Shown here piece by piece: positions 53,458-61,590 of a stretch of 64,000 nt of DNA; position 1 is the first letter of the stretch, and the number at the start of each line of letters is the position of its first letter. This stretch comes from Rhodoferax saidenbachensis (GTDB lineage Bacteria > Pseudomonadota > Gammaproteobacteria > Burkholderiales > Burkholderiaceae_C), in the NCBI RefSeq assembly GCF_001955715.1, contig NZ_CP019239.1, forward strand, positions 496,001-560,000, written 5' to 3'. The notes under the pieces are model-generated. The model worked only from the letters and a program-made list of their open reading frames with translations. It was not told where the DNA came from and made no database searches. Made by a program: the position numbers and the translations under genes.

Positions 53458-54793
53458 CACTAGTGTCCGGTAAATTTTGCATCAGGGCAGTTCAAACCTA
53501 AGCTGGATGCGGGTTTCAAGAGCTTTTTGGATTCCGGCGATTTGAAATCCGATTTTTGCCCGTGGGCATATCGTGACCTCATTTTTCGAGGTTTACGTCA
53601 TGAACGCTGGTCGCACGGTATTCGCGCAATTGCTGGCCGTCGTACCGTTTAGCCACTTTGAACACCTCGTTGATAGGTACCAAGCCAACCGCTGGACACG
53701 GGATTTCACTGCCTGGAGCCAATTCATTTGCATGGCCTACGCGCAGTTCACTCGCAGGGAAGGCTTGCGCGACCTGATCGTGTGCCTGAACTCGCAAAGC
53801 TCCAAGCTTTACCACTGCGGCCTGCGTCAGCGTGTATCACGCTCCACATTGGCCGATGCCAACGAGCGGCGTGACTCGCATTTGTTCGAAGCACTGGGGC
53901 AACGCCTGATCGAAACCGCGTTGGATTTGTACAAAGACCATGACATCGGCTTGGGCCTCAAGGAGCCACTGTATGCCATGGACTCCACCACCATCGACTT
54001 GTGTCTGAAACTGTTTCCCTGGGCTGACTTTCGGTCCACCAAAGCGGGAATCAAGGCCCATACGGTGATCGACCTGCGGGGTGCCATTCCAGTGATGCTA
54101 TCGATCACCACCGGCAAAGTCGGCGACTCGGGGCAATTGGATGCATTGAGTCTGCCCAAGGGCTCTATCGTCGTGCTGGATCGCGGCTACGTGGACTTTG
54201 CAAGGTTGCACCGCTTGGTGCAACGGGAGTGCAGCTTTGTGGTGCGCGCCAAAGACAATTTGAGCTTCATCTGCAGTGAAGCCCACGCGGCTGATGTGCA
54301 AACCGGCGTGTACTCGGATCAAACCATTGTGCTGACGGGGGAGCGCTCCAAGAAAGGCTACCCTGAGCCTTTGCGCCGGGTACGTTTCTACGATGCAGTG
54401 AGTTGTTTGGAACTCGTCTTTCTAACCAACCGTCTAGACCTATCCGCCCTCACCATCGCAGCCATCTACAAGCAGCGCTGGCAGATTGAGCTGTTCTTCA
54501 AATGGCTCAAGCAGAACCTGAACATCCAACACTTCTTTGGCAATTCATTGAACGCGGTGAGATCACAGATATGGATTGCAGTGTGTACCTATTTGATAGC
54601 TTTGGTCGCACACCACGGACTACATACTGACCTGTCACTGCGTAACTTCTTGCATCTGGTGGAGGTCAACATGTTTGAGAAGATCTCTTTGGCTCAGATG
54701 GTAGACAACGCTATCAAGGACGACAGTTTCGAAGAGCTGAAATCGCAGGTTGAACTCTTCTGAAAACGGGGCAAAATTTACCGGACAGTAGTG
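53458..54793 (+). mobile_element. IS4-family insertion sequence, copy 2 (1336 bp)
   Basis: Same length, ends and encoded protein as the element at 22028-23363, in the same orientation. It is flanked by a perfect 9-bp target duplication AAAATATGT (53449-53457 and 54794-54802). It is inserted between the MocR gene and the HDOD gene, 19 bp from repeat copy 9. Confidence 0.95.
53600..54763 (+). CDS. IS4-family transposase, copy 2
   Basis: A 387-residue DDE transposase identical in translation to the one at 22170-23333, with D128, D194 and E297 and the YKQRWQIELFFKWLK signature. It is intact and expected to be functional. The same alternative GTG start exists 27 bp upstream. Confidence 0.95.
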   Translation: MNAGRTVFAQLLAVVPFSHFEHLVDRYQANRWTRDFTAWSQFICMAYAQFTRREGLRDLIVCLNSQSSKLYHCGLRQRVSRSTLADANERRDSHLFEALGQRLIETALDLYKDHDIGLGLKEPLYAMDSTTIDLCLKLFPWADFRSTKAGIKAHTVIDLRGAIPVMLSITTGKVGDSGQLDALSLPKGSIVVLDRGYVDFARLHRLVQRECSFVVRAKDNLSFICSEAHAADVQTGVYSDQTIVLTGERSKKGYPEPLRRVRFYDAVSCLELVFLTNRLDLSALTIAAIYKQRWQIELFFKWLKQNLNIQHFFGNSLNAVRSQIWIAVCTYLIALVAHHGLHTDLSLRNFLHLVEVNMFEKISLAQMVDNAIKDDSFEELKSQVELF

Positions 54794-54812
54794 AAAATAT
54801 GTACGATTTAAT

Positions 54813-54861
54813 GCTCTAGCCCACGCGCAATATGCACAGCCAGCTATCAAAATAGGAGCAA
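54813..54861 (-). repeat. Dispersed 50-bp repeat, copy 9 (at 3' end of HDOD gene)
   Basis: On the minus strand it reads TTGCTCCTATTTTGATAGCT, GGCTGTGCATATTGC, then GGGCTAGAGC. It abuts the stop codon of the HDOD gene, whose TAA is immediately before it. Confidence 0.82.
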
Positions 54862-56124
54862 TTACGCCGCCATCAATGCGTAAGGATGCCTGTTCTTGGC
54901 GCTATAACGCGGCACGACGGCCGCGCTGGGCGGTTGCGCCAGTGTGCGCAGCAGGGCGCGGTTGACCTCTTCGGCACGCATATCGTGCGCCTTGCAGACT
55001 TCGCGGATCACGTGGGTGGAGCCGGACTCCAGCGCGGTGGCCACGTCGAGCCACGGCGTGTACGGCCCGGTCTGTCCCAGCACGGCCGAGGCCACGCGGC
55101 CCGGCAGGGGCAGGTGGTGCAGCGCAGTACCTTGTGGCGCGCCCAGCAGCAGATCCATTTGAGAGAACAGGCCACACAAAAACACTTCGCGGCGCAGCGC
55201 TTCTTCGGCACCCGCGTCCACCAGACGCTCCATGACACGGGCGCGCAGGACCATGCTGGCGCGCACCGGGTCCAGGTTCACATCGCTGCTGGCGTTTGGC
55301 AGTTGCTCCACCAGCCAGGCGCGCAGGCGCATCAGGCCCATGGTCAAAAGCCCCTGGCGCACGCTGTCCACTTCCTGGCGCAGGCCCAGGGCGGCGGAGT
55401 TGGCGTAGCGCAGAAAACGGTAGTTCAGCAAAGGCTCGTCGCCCATGCGCTGCTCCAGGCTCTCCAGCGATTCGTCGGCATCGATGGCCTGCACCAAGGT
55501 CTGCAATTGCGCGCGAGAGGGCTGCATTTGGCGCAGGCGGTGGTTGTACAAAATCTCTTCGTTGGGCCAGCCCAGCACCGCCCAGGCGTGCTGCTGGTCC
55601 AGCGCATGCTCCACCAGCGCCTGGCTGGCCATGCCTTCAAAAATGCGCAGCGGTGTCTGACTGACACTGCGCACCACGCCCGCGTGGCGGGCCGTGCGCA
55701 ACGCGTTCAGGGCCTCTTGCGGCGTGAGTGCTCGCTGCACGGCGTGGAAGTGGGGGGCGATGACGGCGGTGGGAATCTGGCCGGGCTCACCGTGCCACAC
55801 CAGGTGCACACCGCGCTGGGCGGCCTTGCGCACACGGTTGGCCATTTGTGTGTCCGCCATGGCTGCGTTGGGAATTTCCAGCCACACGCCGCGCGCGGGC
55901 AAATGGTCCAGCAGGTCCTGCAGCAACACCGGGTGTTGCACGCTGAGCACCACGCCCGCGCTGGCGCTGGGCCAGAGCTCGGCCATGGCCGACAGCAGGT
56001 GGCGTGCATCCACAGCACTGGGGCTGGCGCTGTCCACCAGCAAGCGCACGCCGCAGCGTTGGCGCTTCTGGTTCCACAAGAGGGCGTAGCCCAGGGTGAC
56101 GCTGTCGAGGACAGACCGGGCCAT
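54862..56124 (-). CDS. HDOD domain protein, flagellar-operon associated
   Basis: A 420-residue protein. The N-terminal half looks like a degenerate EAL-type barrel (ALLWNQKRQRCGVRLLVDSASPSAVDARHLLSAM..., GVWLEIPNAAMADTQMANRVRKAAQRGVHLVW). The C-terminal half (from about 195) is an HDOD domain (LQTLVQAIDADESLESLEQRMGDEPLLNYRFLRYANSAALGLRQEVDSVRQGLLTMGLMRLRAWLVEQLP). The EAL catalytic signature is absent, so it should not hydrolyse c-di-GMP. HDOD proteins act in signalling. It starts 4 bp after the flgL stop and is probably co-transcribed with the flagellar genes. Confidence 0.8.
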   Translation of the reverse strand: MARSVLDSVTLGYALLWNQKRQRCGVRLLVDSASPSAVDARHLLSAMAELWPSASAGVVLSVQHPVLLQDLLDHLPARGVWLEIPNAAMADTQMANRVRKAAQRGVHLVWHGEPGQIPTAVIAPHFHAVQRALTPQEALNALRTARHAGVVRSVSQTPLRIFEGMASQALVEHALDQQHAWAVLGWPNEEILYNHRLRQMQPSRAQLQTLVQAIDADESLESLEQRMGDEPLLNYRFLRYANSAALGLRQEVDSVRQGLLTMGLMRLRAWLVEQLPNASSDVNLDPVRASMVLRARVMERLVDAGAEEALRREVFLCGLFSQMDLLLGAPQGTALHHLPLPGRVASAVLGQTGPYTPWLDVATALESGSTHVIREVCKAHDMRAEEVNRALLRTLAQPPSAAVVPRYSAKNRHPYALMAA

Positions 56125-56128
56125 ATCT

Positions 56129-57442
56129 TTAGCTAATGAAGTTGAACAGGGAAAGCTTTTGCACCTGGGCGTAGGACTGCAGCGCGGCGGAGAACGCGGT
56201 TTGCTGGTTCTGGAAGTCGGAGTAGCCCTTGATCATGTCCAGGTCTTCGGCGCGTGAGCGGTCGGCTTCCAGTTGCAGACTGCGGTTGGTCTGGCTGTCG
56301 GTGATGCGGTCGGCGCGGTTGAGCAAGTCACCGGCCTGGCCGCGCACGGCAGACACACGCGCCATGCCCACGTCGATATTGCCCAGCGCTTGGGCCACGG
56401 CCTGGGTGGCGGCATTGCCGTTGACAGCGCCGCCAATGTCCTTGATGGCCGAGTCCAGCACACTGAAGATGCTGCGGCTGGGCGCCACCGTGATGGTGTC
56501 GCCCACAGCGGGGGCTCCGGTAATGTTGAGTGCCAGTCCCGGCAGGCCGGCCACCGCAATGGTGGCGTTGGAACCCGTGGCGTAGGTCGCCGTGCCCGAG
56601 GCAATGGGGCCGGACACCGAGGGACTTTCGACAATGTCGTAGGTGGCGATGGTCTGGCCGGGCACGGTGGTGGTGTCCAGCGCGCTGACGGTGATGGTGT
56701 AGGTCGGGTAGTTTTGCGTGCCGCCACTGGCGGCCAGGGCCAGGGCCGAGGTGCTGGCCGCGGTGGCGCTGTTGGTGACTGTGGCATTGTTGGTCGACAG
56801 GGCACGGGTGGTCGGAATCAGGCCACCGGGGGCATTGGTCACACTGACATTGAAGACCCCGTCGCGTCCAGCTTGCATCATGAAGGCGCTGTCGCCGTCC
56901 AGTGAAAACGGGATGCTCACTTCGGTGCTGGCCGACTGGCCTGGCAGGCCGTTGAAGGTGTAGTCCTGTGGCAGTGCGTTGGGCCCGGCAAACGGAGATG
57001 TGGTGCTGCCCAGTGCGCTGAACAACGGCAGGCCGTTGCTGTCCTTGCGGTTGGCCAGCGCAAACACCTGGTCACGCAGGCCGCTGAGCTGGATGGCAAT
57101 GGCCTGGCGTTCCTTGTCGGTGTAGGCGGGGTTGCCAGCGCTCACCACCAGTTCACGGATGCTCTGCAGCGCATCGGTGATTTCGCCCAGCGTGCCTTCG
57201 GCTTCGGTAATGGAATTGCGTTGGGCTTCCAGCGCGCGCTGGTCGGCCTTGACCCGCTCCATGCGGGTGAGGGCGCGTTCGGCCTGCGCGGCACCGGTAG
57301 GGTCGTCGCTGGCGTTGACCACCCGTTTGCCCGACGTGAGGTTCTCCTGCAGGTTGGCCAGGGAGGTCTGGCGTGCCTGCAGGTTGCGCAGGACGTTGTC
57401 GTACGTGTTGGCAGAGCCCAGTCGTGAGAAGTTGGTGGTCAT
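56129..57442 (-). CDS. flgL: Flagellar hook-associated protein 3
   Basis: A 437-residue hook-filament junction protein. The N-terminal flagellin-like coiled-coil (NTYDNVLRNLQARQTSLANLQENLTSGKRVVNASDDPTGAAQAERALTRM) and the C-terminal one (VRGQAGDLLNRADRITDSQTNRSLQLEADRSRAEDLDMIKGYSDFQNQQTAFSAALQSYAQVQKLSLFNFIS) are conserved. The middle (about 150-330) is longer than usual and rich in Ala, Ser, Thr and Gly. It assembles outside the cell between FlgK and the filament. It follows flgK by 15 bp. Confidence 0.93.
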   Translation of the reverse strand: MTTNFSRLGSANTYDNVLRNLQARQTSLANLQENLTSGKRVVNASDDPTGAAQAERALTRMERVKADQRALEAQRNSITEAEGTLGEITDALQSIRELVVSAGNPAYTDKERQAIAIQLSGLRDQVFALANRKDSNGLPLFSALGSTTSPFAGPNALPQDYTFNGLPGQSASTEVSIPFSLDGDSAFMMQAGRDGVFNVSVTNAPGGLIPTTRALSTNNATVTNSATAASTSALALAASGGTQNYPTYTITVSALDTTTVPGQTIATYDIVESPSVSGPIASGTATYATGSNATIAVAGLPGLALNITGAPAVGDTITVAPSRSIFSVLDSAIKDIGGAVNGNAATQAVAQALGNIDVGMARVSAVRGQAGDLLNRADRITDSQTNRSLQLEADRSRAEDLDMIKGYSDFQNQQTAFSAALQSYAQVQKLSLFNFIS

Positions 57443-57457
57443 GCGTGTGCTCCTGGC

Positions 57458-59404
57458 TTAGCGGCCCAGGCCCTGAATCAGGGTGTCGAAAATGTTTTGT
57501 GCGATCTGGATCATCTTGGCTGATGCCTGGTAGGCCTGCTGGTACTGCAGCAGTTTGGCGGCCTCCTCGTCCAGATTCACACCGGAGACCCCGGCACGGT
57601 CTTTCTCCAGGTTGCCGGCGATGGAGGTCGAAACAGTGGCCGCGTAATTGGCACTTTGGGTGCGGATGCCGATCTGCGAAATCAGGCCGGCGTAACCGTC
57701 GGTCATGGCCGCGCCGTCGAACATGGCGACATCGCGCAGGTTCATCATGGCGGTGGCATTGCCCGCGTTGAGCTTTACGTCCACGCTGAGCGTAGGGTCG
57801 GTGATGGCGCGTACCGCAAACGTATCGCCAGCCTTGGGTGTGCCCTGCAAGGTGAGGGACCATTGGGACAGCGGTGTGGTTGCAGGTTCGGTGCCCTGGA
57901 TGGCCTGACCGGGGGTGTAGGTGAAGGTGCCCGCCACATCGCTGCGGGTGTAGCTGTTGGGGCCGGTGAAGGTCAGCGTGACCGGCACGTTGGTCGGCGG
58001 GTTGTCGCGCGCCACGATGCCGACCTGCTGCAGGCTGCCGGTGTTGGTACTGCCCATGAGCCCGACCACCGGGCTGGCCACGGCCAACGCGCGGGGCGTG
58101 GAAAACTGGCTGGCGATGTTGGTGGCCGACGTGCTGAAGGGCTTGAGCAGGAAACGGTCTCCGGCGGCCGCACCGCCCAGATTGCCTTCCGTGATGGCGA
58201 TGCCGTCGATCACCACCGGGTTGGTGGTGCCAAAGTCAAATGCAGTTTTCACGCCGTCTGAACGCCGTGTGATGGAACCGGCCGTGCCCGAGGTGAAGTT
58301 GACCTCGTAGTCCGAGGCCACAAATTTCGTTACATCGCTGATGCCCAACGACAAGTTGCTGGTGCCGGTGTTGAGAATGGCGGGCGGCACGGGTTGCAGG
58401 ATGTTCACTGCGCCGAAACTCGCTGCAGTGAACACGTTGCCACCAGGGTTGCCATCCAGATCCAGGCCCAGCTTGTTCTGGTTGTTCATGGCCGTACTGA
58501 CCGCCAGGGTCAGCCGTCCCAACAGGTTGCGACCTTCGTTGAGGTCGGTGTTCTGGAAGCGCAGCAGGCCGGAAATTTCTCCGCCACCGAGGTTGTTTTC
58601 ATCGAGTGGGATGGAGACACCGTTGCGGTTGATGGACAGCTTGTTTTTCAGCGTGTCGCCAAACTCGTCTTTGACCAGGGAGACGGGCGACACATTGGTA
58701 CCCAGCACCAGCGCCTGGCTGCCGCCGATAAAGATACCGACAGTGCCGTCGTCTGCCGGAATGGAGGTGGTCTGTACGTACTGGTTGAGCTCGCGTACCA
58801 GTTGGTCGCGCTGGTCCAGCAGGTCATTGGGCGGTTGTCCATTGCCGTTGACCTTGGCGATTTCCTGGTTGAGCCGGGCGATGTTGCGGGCCAGGCTGTT
58901 GACCGCATCGACCTTCTGGCTCAGTTCCTGGGTGATGCCGGTCTGCAGTTCGTCCAGGCTTTGCGAGGCGGCACGCATGCGTGCTGCCGTTTCGTCAATG
59001 CGCGTCAGCACCACGGTGCGCGCGGTCAGATCGGTTGGCGCGCTGGCCACGTCCGAGAACGCGTTGAGCATGTCGCTGATGGAGGCGCCCAGTCCATTGG
59101 CACCACCGCCAAAAATGCCTTCGAGCTGTTTGAGTTTGTCGGCGCGGGTGACATCTGCGGCCGCGGTCGATGCGGTTAGCGTGGCCTGGCGCGTCAAAAA
59201 CGCATCGAAGTTGCGTTGGATCGTCTGGATGTTGACGCCCTTGCCGATGTAACCGCCCCCGGTGAACTGTCCCGGCACGGTCTCCAGAATCACGCGCTGG
59301 CGCGAATAGCCGACGGTGTTGACGTTGGCAATGTTATTGCCCGCCGTCTGCAGCGCTGCCTGGTTGGCCTGCAGGGCCTGGACGCCGATACTCAGGATGC
59401 CCAT
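57458..59404 (-). CDS. flgK: Flagellar hook-associated protein 1
   Basis: A 648-residue hook-filament junction protein. The rod/hook N-terminal motif (MGILSIGVQALQANQAALQTAGNNIANVNTVGYSRQRVILE) and the C-terminal motif (SGVNLDEEAAKLLQYQQAYQASAKMIQIAQNIFDTLIQGL) are typical. Between them are the D0-D1 helices (LKQLEGIFGGGANGLGASISDMLNAFSDVASAPTDLTAR) and a variable exposed domain. It is exported by the flagellar type III system. It lies between flgJ and flgL. Confidence 0.96.
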   Translation of the reverse strand: MGILSIGVQALQANQAALQTAGNNIANVNTVGYSRQRVILETVPGQFTGGGYIGKGVNIQTIQRNFDAFLTRQATLTASTAAADVTRADKLKQLEGIFGGGANGLGASISDMLNAFSDVASAPTDLTARTVVLTRIDETAARMRAASQSLDELQTGITQELSQKVDAVNSLARNIARLNQEIAKVNGNGQPPNDLLDQRDQLVRELNQYVQTTSIPADDGTVGIFIGGSQALVLGTNVSPVSLVKDEFGDTLKNKLSINRNGVSIPLDENNLGGGEISGLLRFQNTDLNEGRNLLGRLTLAVSTAMNNQNKLGLDLDGNPGGNVFTAASFGAVNILQPVPPAILNTGTSNLSLGISDVTKFVASDYEVNFTSGTAGSITRRSDGVKTAFDFGTTNPVVIDGIAITEGNLGGAAAGDRFLLKPFSTSATNIASQFSTPRALAVASPVVGLMGSTNTGSLQQVGIVARDNPPTNVPVTLTFTGPNSYTRSDVAGTFTYTPGQAIQGTEPATTPLSQWSLTLQGTPKAGDTFAVRAITDPTLSVDVKLNAGNATAMMNLRDVAMFDGAAMTDGYAGLISQIGIRTQSANYAATVSTSIAGNLEKDRAGVSGVNLDEEAAKLLQYQQAYQASAKMIQIAQNIFDTLIQGLGR

Positions 59405-59413
59405 GGCGTGACC

Positions 59414-60325
59414 TTAGACCTGTACGCGGCGCAATTGCAGCGTGGTGTTGATGGCACGGCTCAGTTTGGCCGCGTACTCGGGATCGGTGGCGTAACCGGC
59501 CTTTTGCAGGCCGGTGGCAAAGGCCTGCACCGAGCCGGTTTGCGCGCGTGCCTTGGCGTAGCGCGGGCTCTCGGAAATCATGCGGGCGTAGTCCCGGAAC
59601 GAGTCCTCGTAGGAGTCGTAGGCGCGAAATTTGGCCACCTGTTTTTTGGCCTCACCATTGACGTATTCGGTGGTGGTGACTTCCGCCACCTTGCCGGTCC
59701 AGCCCGCGCCGGCCTTGATGCCGAACAGGTTGAAAGACGGCGCGCCGCCTTTTTGCTTGATCTCAAACTTGCCCCAACCCGTTTCGTGGCCGGCCTGGCC
59801 CAGCATGTAGCTGGCAGGAATGCCGCTGGCCTTCTCAATGCGGTTGGCGACTTCGGTGTGTTTTTCCACAAAACTCACTTGGTGCGCGGCGGGCGCACGG
59901 CTGGGCTTGCCGACATTGCGGGCGGGTTCGGGCGCGGGCAGCGGAGCGATGGCGGGTTTGCCGTCAGCACCCTCGATACCGTCGGCGCTCACGCCCATCT
60001 TGCGGCTCAGTTCCTTGGCAATCATCTCGGACAGGCCGCCGGGCTGGCCCGACATCTGCACGGCAAATTGCTGGTCCAGCAGATCGGTGCCCAGGTCGCT
60101 GCCGGGGTTGTCCAGCATGCCGGACTTCATGCTGTTGCTGGCTTCGCGCATGCTCTTGAGCAGCTCGCGCATGAACAGGGACTCAAACTGTTTGGCGGTT
60201 TCCTGGATGGCGGCCTTGCTGTCTTTGCCCGCCTCCATCTTCAGATGGTTCAGGGACTGCGAATCTGCCGCAAGGCCCGATGAAGTGGACAGCGAAGACG
60301 TACCGTAGATGGATCCGAAGCTCAT
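59414..60325 (-). CDS. flgJ: Flagellar rod assembly protein / peptidoglycan hydrolase
   Basis: A 303-residue two-domain protein. The N-terminal rod-binding domain (KAAIQETAKQFESLFMRELLKSMREASNSMKSGMLDNPGSDLGTDLLDQQFAVQMS) caps the growing rod. The C-terminal glucosaminidase domain (residues about 150-303; SFVEKHTEVANRIEKASGIPASYMLGQAGHETGWGKFEIKQKGGAPSFNLFGIK) cuts peptidoglycan, with the catalytic Glu in GHETGWG. This is the usual beta/gamma-proteobacterial fused form. The 56-bp gap to flgI has no feature. Confidence 0.95.
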   Translation of the reverse strand: MSFGSIYGTSSLSTSSGLAADSQSLNHLKMEAGKDSKAAIQETAKQFESLFMRELLKSMREASNSMKSGMLDNPGSDLGTDLLDQQFAVQMSGQPGGLSEMIAKELSRKMGVSADGIEGADGKPAIAPLPAPEPARNVGKPSRAPAAHQVSFVEKHTEVANRIEKASGIPASYMLGQAGHETGWGKFEIKQKGGAPSFNLFGIKAGAGWTGKVAEVTTTEYVNGEAKKQVAKFRAYDSYEDSFRDYARMISESPRYAKARAQTGSVQAFATGLQKAGYATDPEYAAKLSRAINTTLQLRRVQV

Positions 60326-60381
60326 CTCAGACCTCCCCGGGGCAGTGCGTACACACGGTGGCGAGCGCGGTGGACTTCATA

Positions 60382-61524
60382 TCAAATGACCTCCAGCTCC
60401 GCGTTCAGCGCACCTGCGGACTTGATAGCTTGCAGGATGGCCAGCAGGTCTTGCGGCGTGGCGCCCAAGGCATTGAGGGCTTTGACCACGTCGGAGAGCT
60501 GGGCAGCGGCGGGCAACTGGATCAGTTTGCCGGGCTCCTGCTTGATGGCGATATTGGCCTGCTCCGCCACCACGGTTTGCCCGCCCGAGAGCGCATTGGG
60601 CTGGCTGATGACGGGGGTAGACGAAATGCTGACCGACAGGTTGCCGTGTGCAATGGCGCAGGCACCCAGCGTGACGGCCTGGTTGAGCACGATAGACCCG
60701 GTGCGCGAGTTGATGATGACCTTGGCCGCGGCTATCGACGACTCGATGGGCAACTCTTCCATTTCGGCGATGAAGTTCACGCGGTCATTGGGGTTGAGCG
60801 GGGCCTGAACCTGCACGGTACGGCCATCCAGGGCCTGGGCCACACCAGCGCCAAATTTGCGGTTGACGGCCAGGGCTACCTTGCGGGCGGTCTGGAAGTC
60901 GGAGGCATCGAGGCTGAGGTTGATGCTGTTGCCCTGCTGCAAGGCGGTGGGAACGGAGCGCTCGACCTGGGCGCCGTCCGGTATGCGGCCCACGCTCAGG
61001 TGGTTCACCGTGACACGGCTGCCCCCGGCTGCGGCACCGGCACCGGCAACGATCAGGTTGCCCTGGGCCAGTGCGTAGACCTGGCCATCGGCGCCCTTGA
61101 GCGGCGTGCCAATCAAGGTGCCGCCTTTAAGGGATTTGGCATTGCCCAGCGAGGACACGTTGATGTCCAGTGTCTGGCCGGGGCGGGCAAAAGCGGGCAG
61201 TTGTGCGGTCACCATCACGGCGGCCACGTTTTTCATTTGCAGTTGTGACAGCGACGCCGCATTGAGCGTGAGCCCGAGCTGCTGCATGTAGTTGGCCAGG
61301 CCCTGGGTGGTGTAGGGCATCTGGGTGGTCTGGTCGCCCGTGCCGTCCAGGCCGACGACCAGGCCAAAGCCGGTCAACTGGTTGCTGCGCACCCCTTCAA
61401 TGCTGGCCACTTCCTTGATGCGGGCAGCCTGTGCAGCGCCGGCAAATGCCAGGAGAAAAGCCAGAAACAAGGCTCCCAGCGGCCGCAGGCTGGTGCACTT
61501 CGCGAGGTGGGTCTGGGTGTTCAT
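60382..61524 (-). CDS. flgI: Flagellar P-ring protein
   Basis: A 380-residue periplasmic protein that polymerises into the P-ring bushing in the peptidoglycan layer. The signal peptide (LGALFLAFLLAFAGAAQA) is followed by the highly conserved ARIKEVASIEGVRSNQLTGFGLVVGLDGTGDQ, NVAAVMVTAQLPAFARPGQTLDINVSSLGNAKSLKGGTLIGTPLKGADGQVYALAQGNLIV and, near the end, ALGATPQDLLAILQAIKSAGALNAELEVI. It lies between flgH and flgJ. Confidence 0.97.
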   Translation of the reverse strand: MNTQTHLAKCTSLRPLGALFLAFLLAFAGAAQAARIKEVASIEGVRSNQLTGFGLVVGLDGTGDQTTQMPYTTQGLANYMQQLGLTLNAASLSQLQMKNVAAVMVTAQLPAFARPGQTLDINVSSLGNAKSLKGGTLIGTPLKGADGQVYALAQGNLIVAGAGAAAGGSRVTVNHLSVGRIPDGAQVERSVPTALQQGNSINLSLDASDFQTARKVALAVNRKFGAGVAQALDGRTVQVQAPLNPNDRVNFIAEMEELPIESSIAAAKVIINSRTGSIVLNQAVTLGACAIAHGNLSVSISSTPVISQPNALSGGQTVVAEQANIAIKQEPGKLIQLPAAAQLSDVVKALNALGATPQDLLAILQAIKSAGALNAELEVI

Positions 61525-61590
61525 GGTCAGAATAGGTCTTGGGGCAGACCCGGTTGGATCCTTTACCCCTCGGCACTATTCTGGAGAACT

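Noticed and set aside
22028..54793. Composite transposon formed by the two IS copies
   Set aside because: Each copy has its own 9-bp target duplication, and the 31 kb between them holds essential housekeeping genes, so the copies inserted separately.
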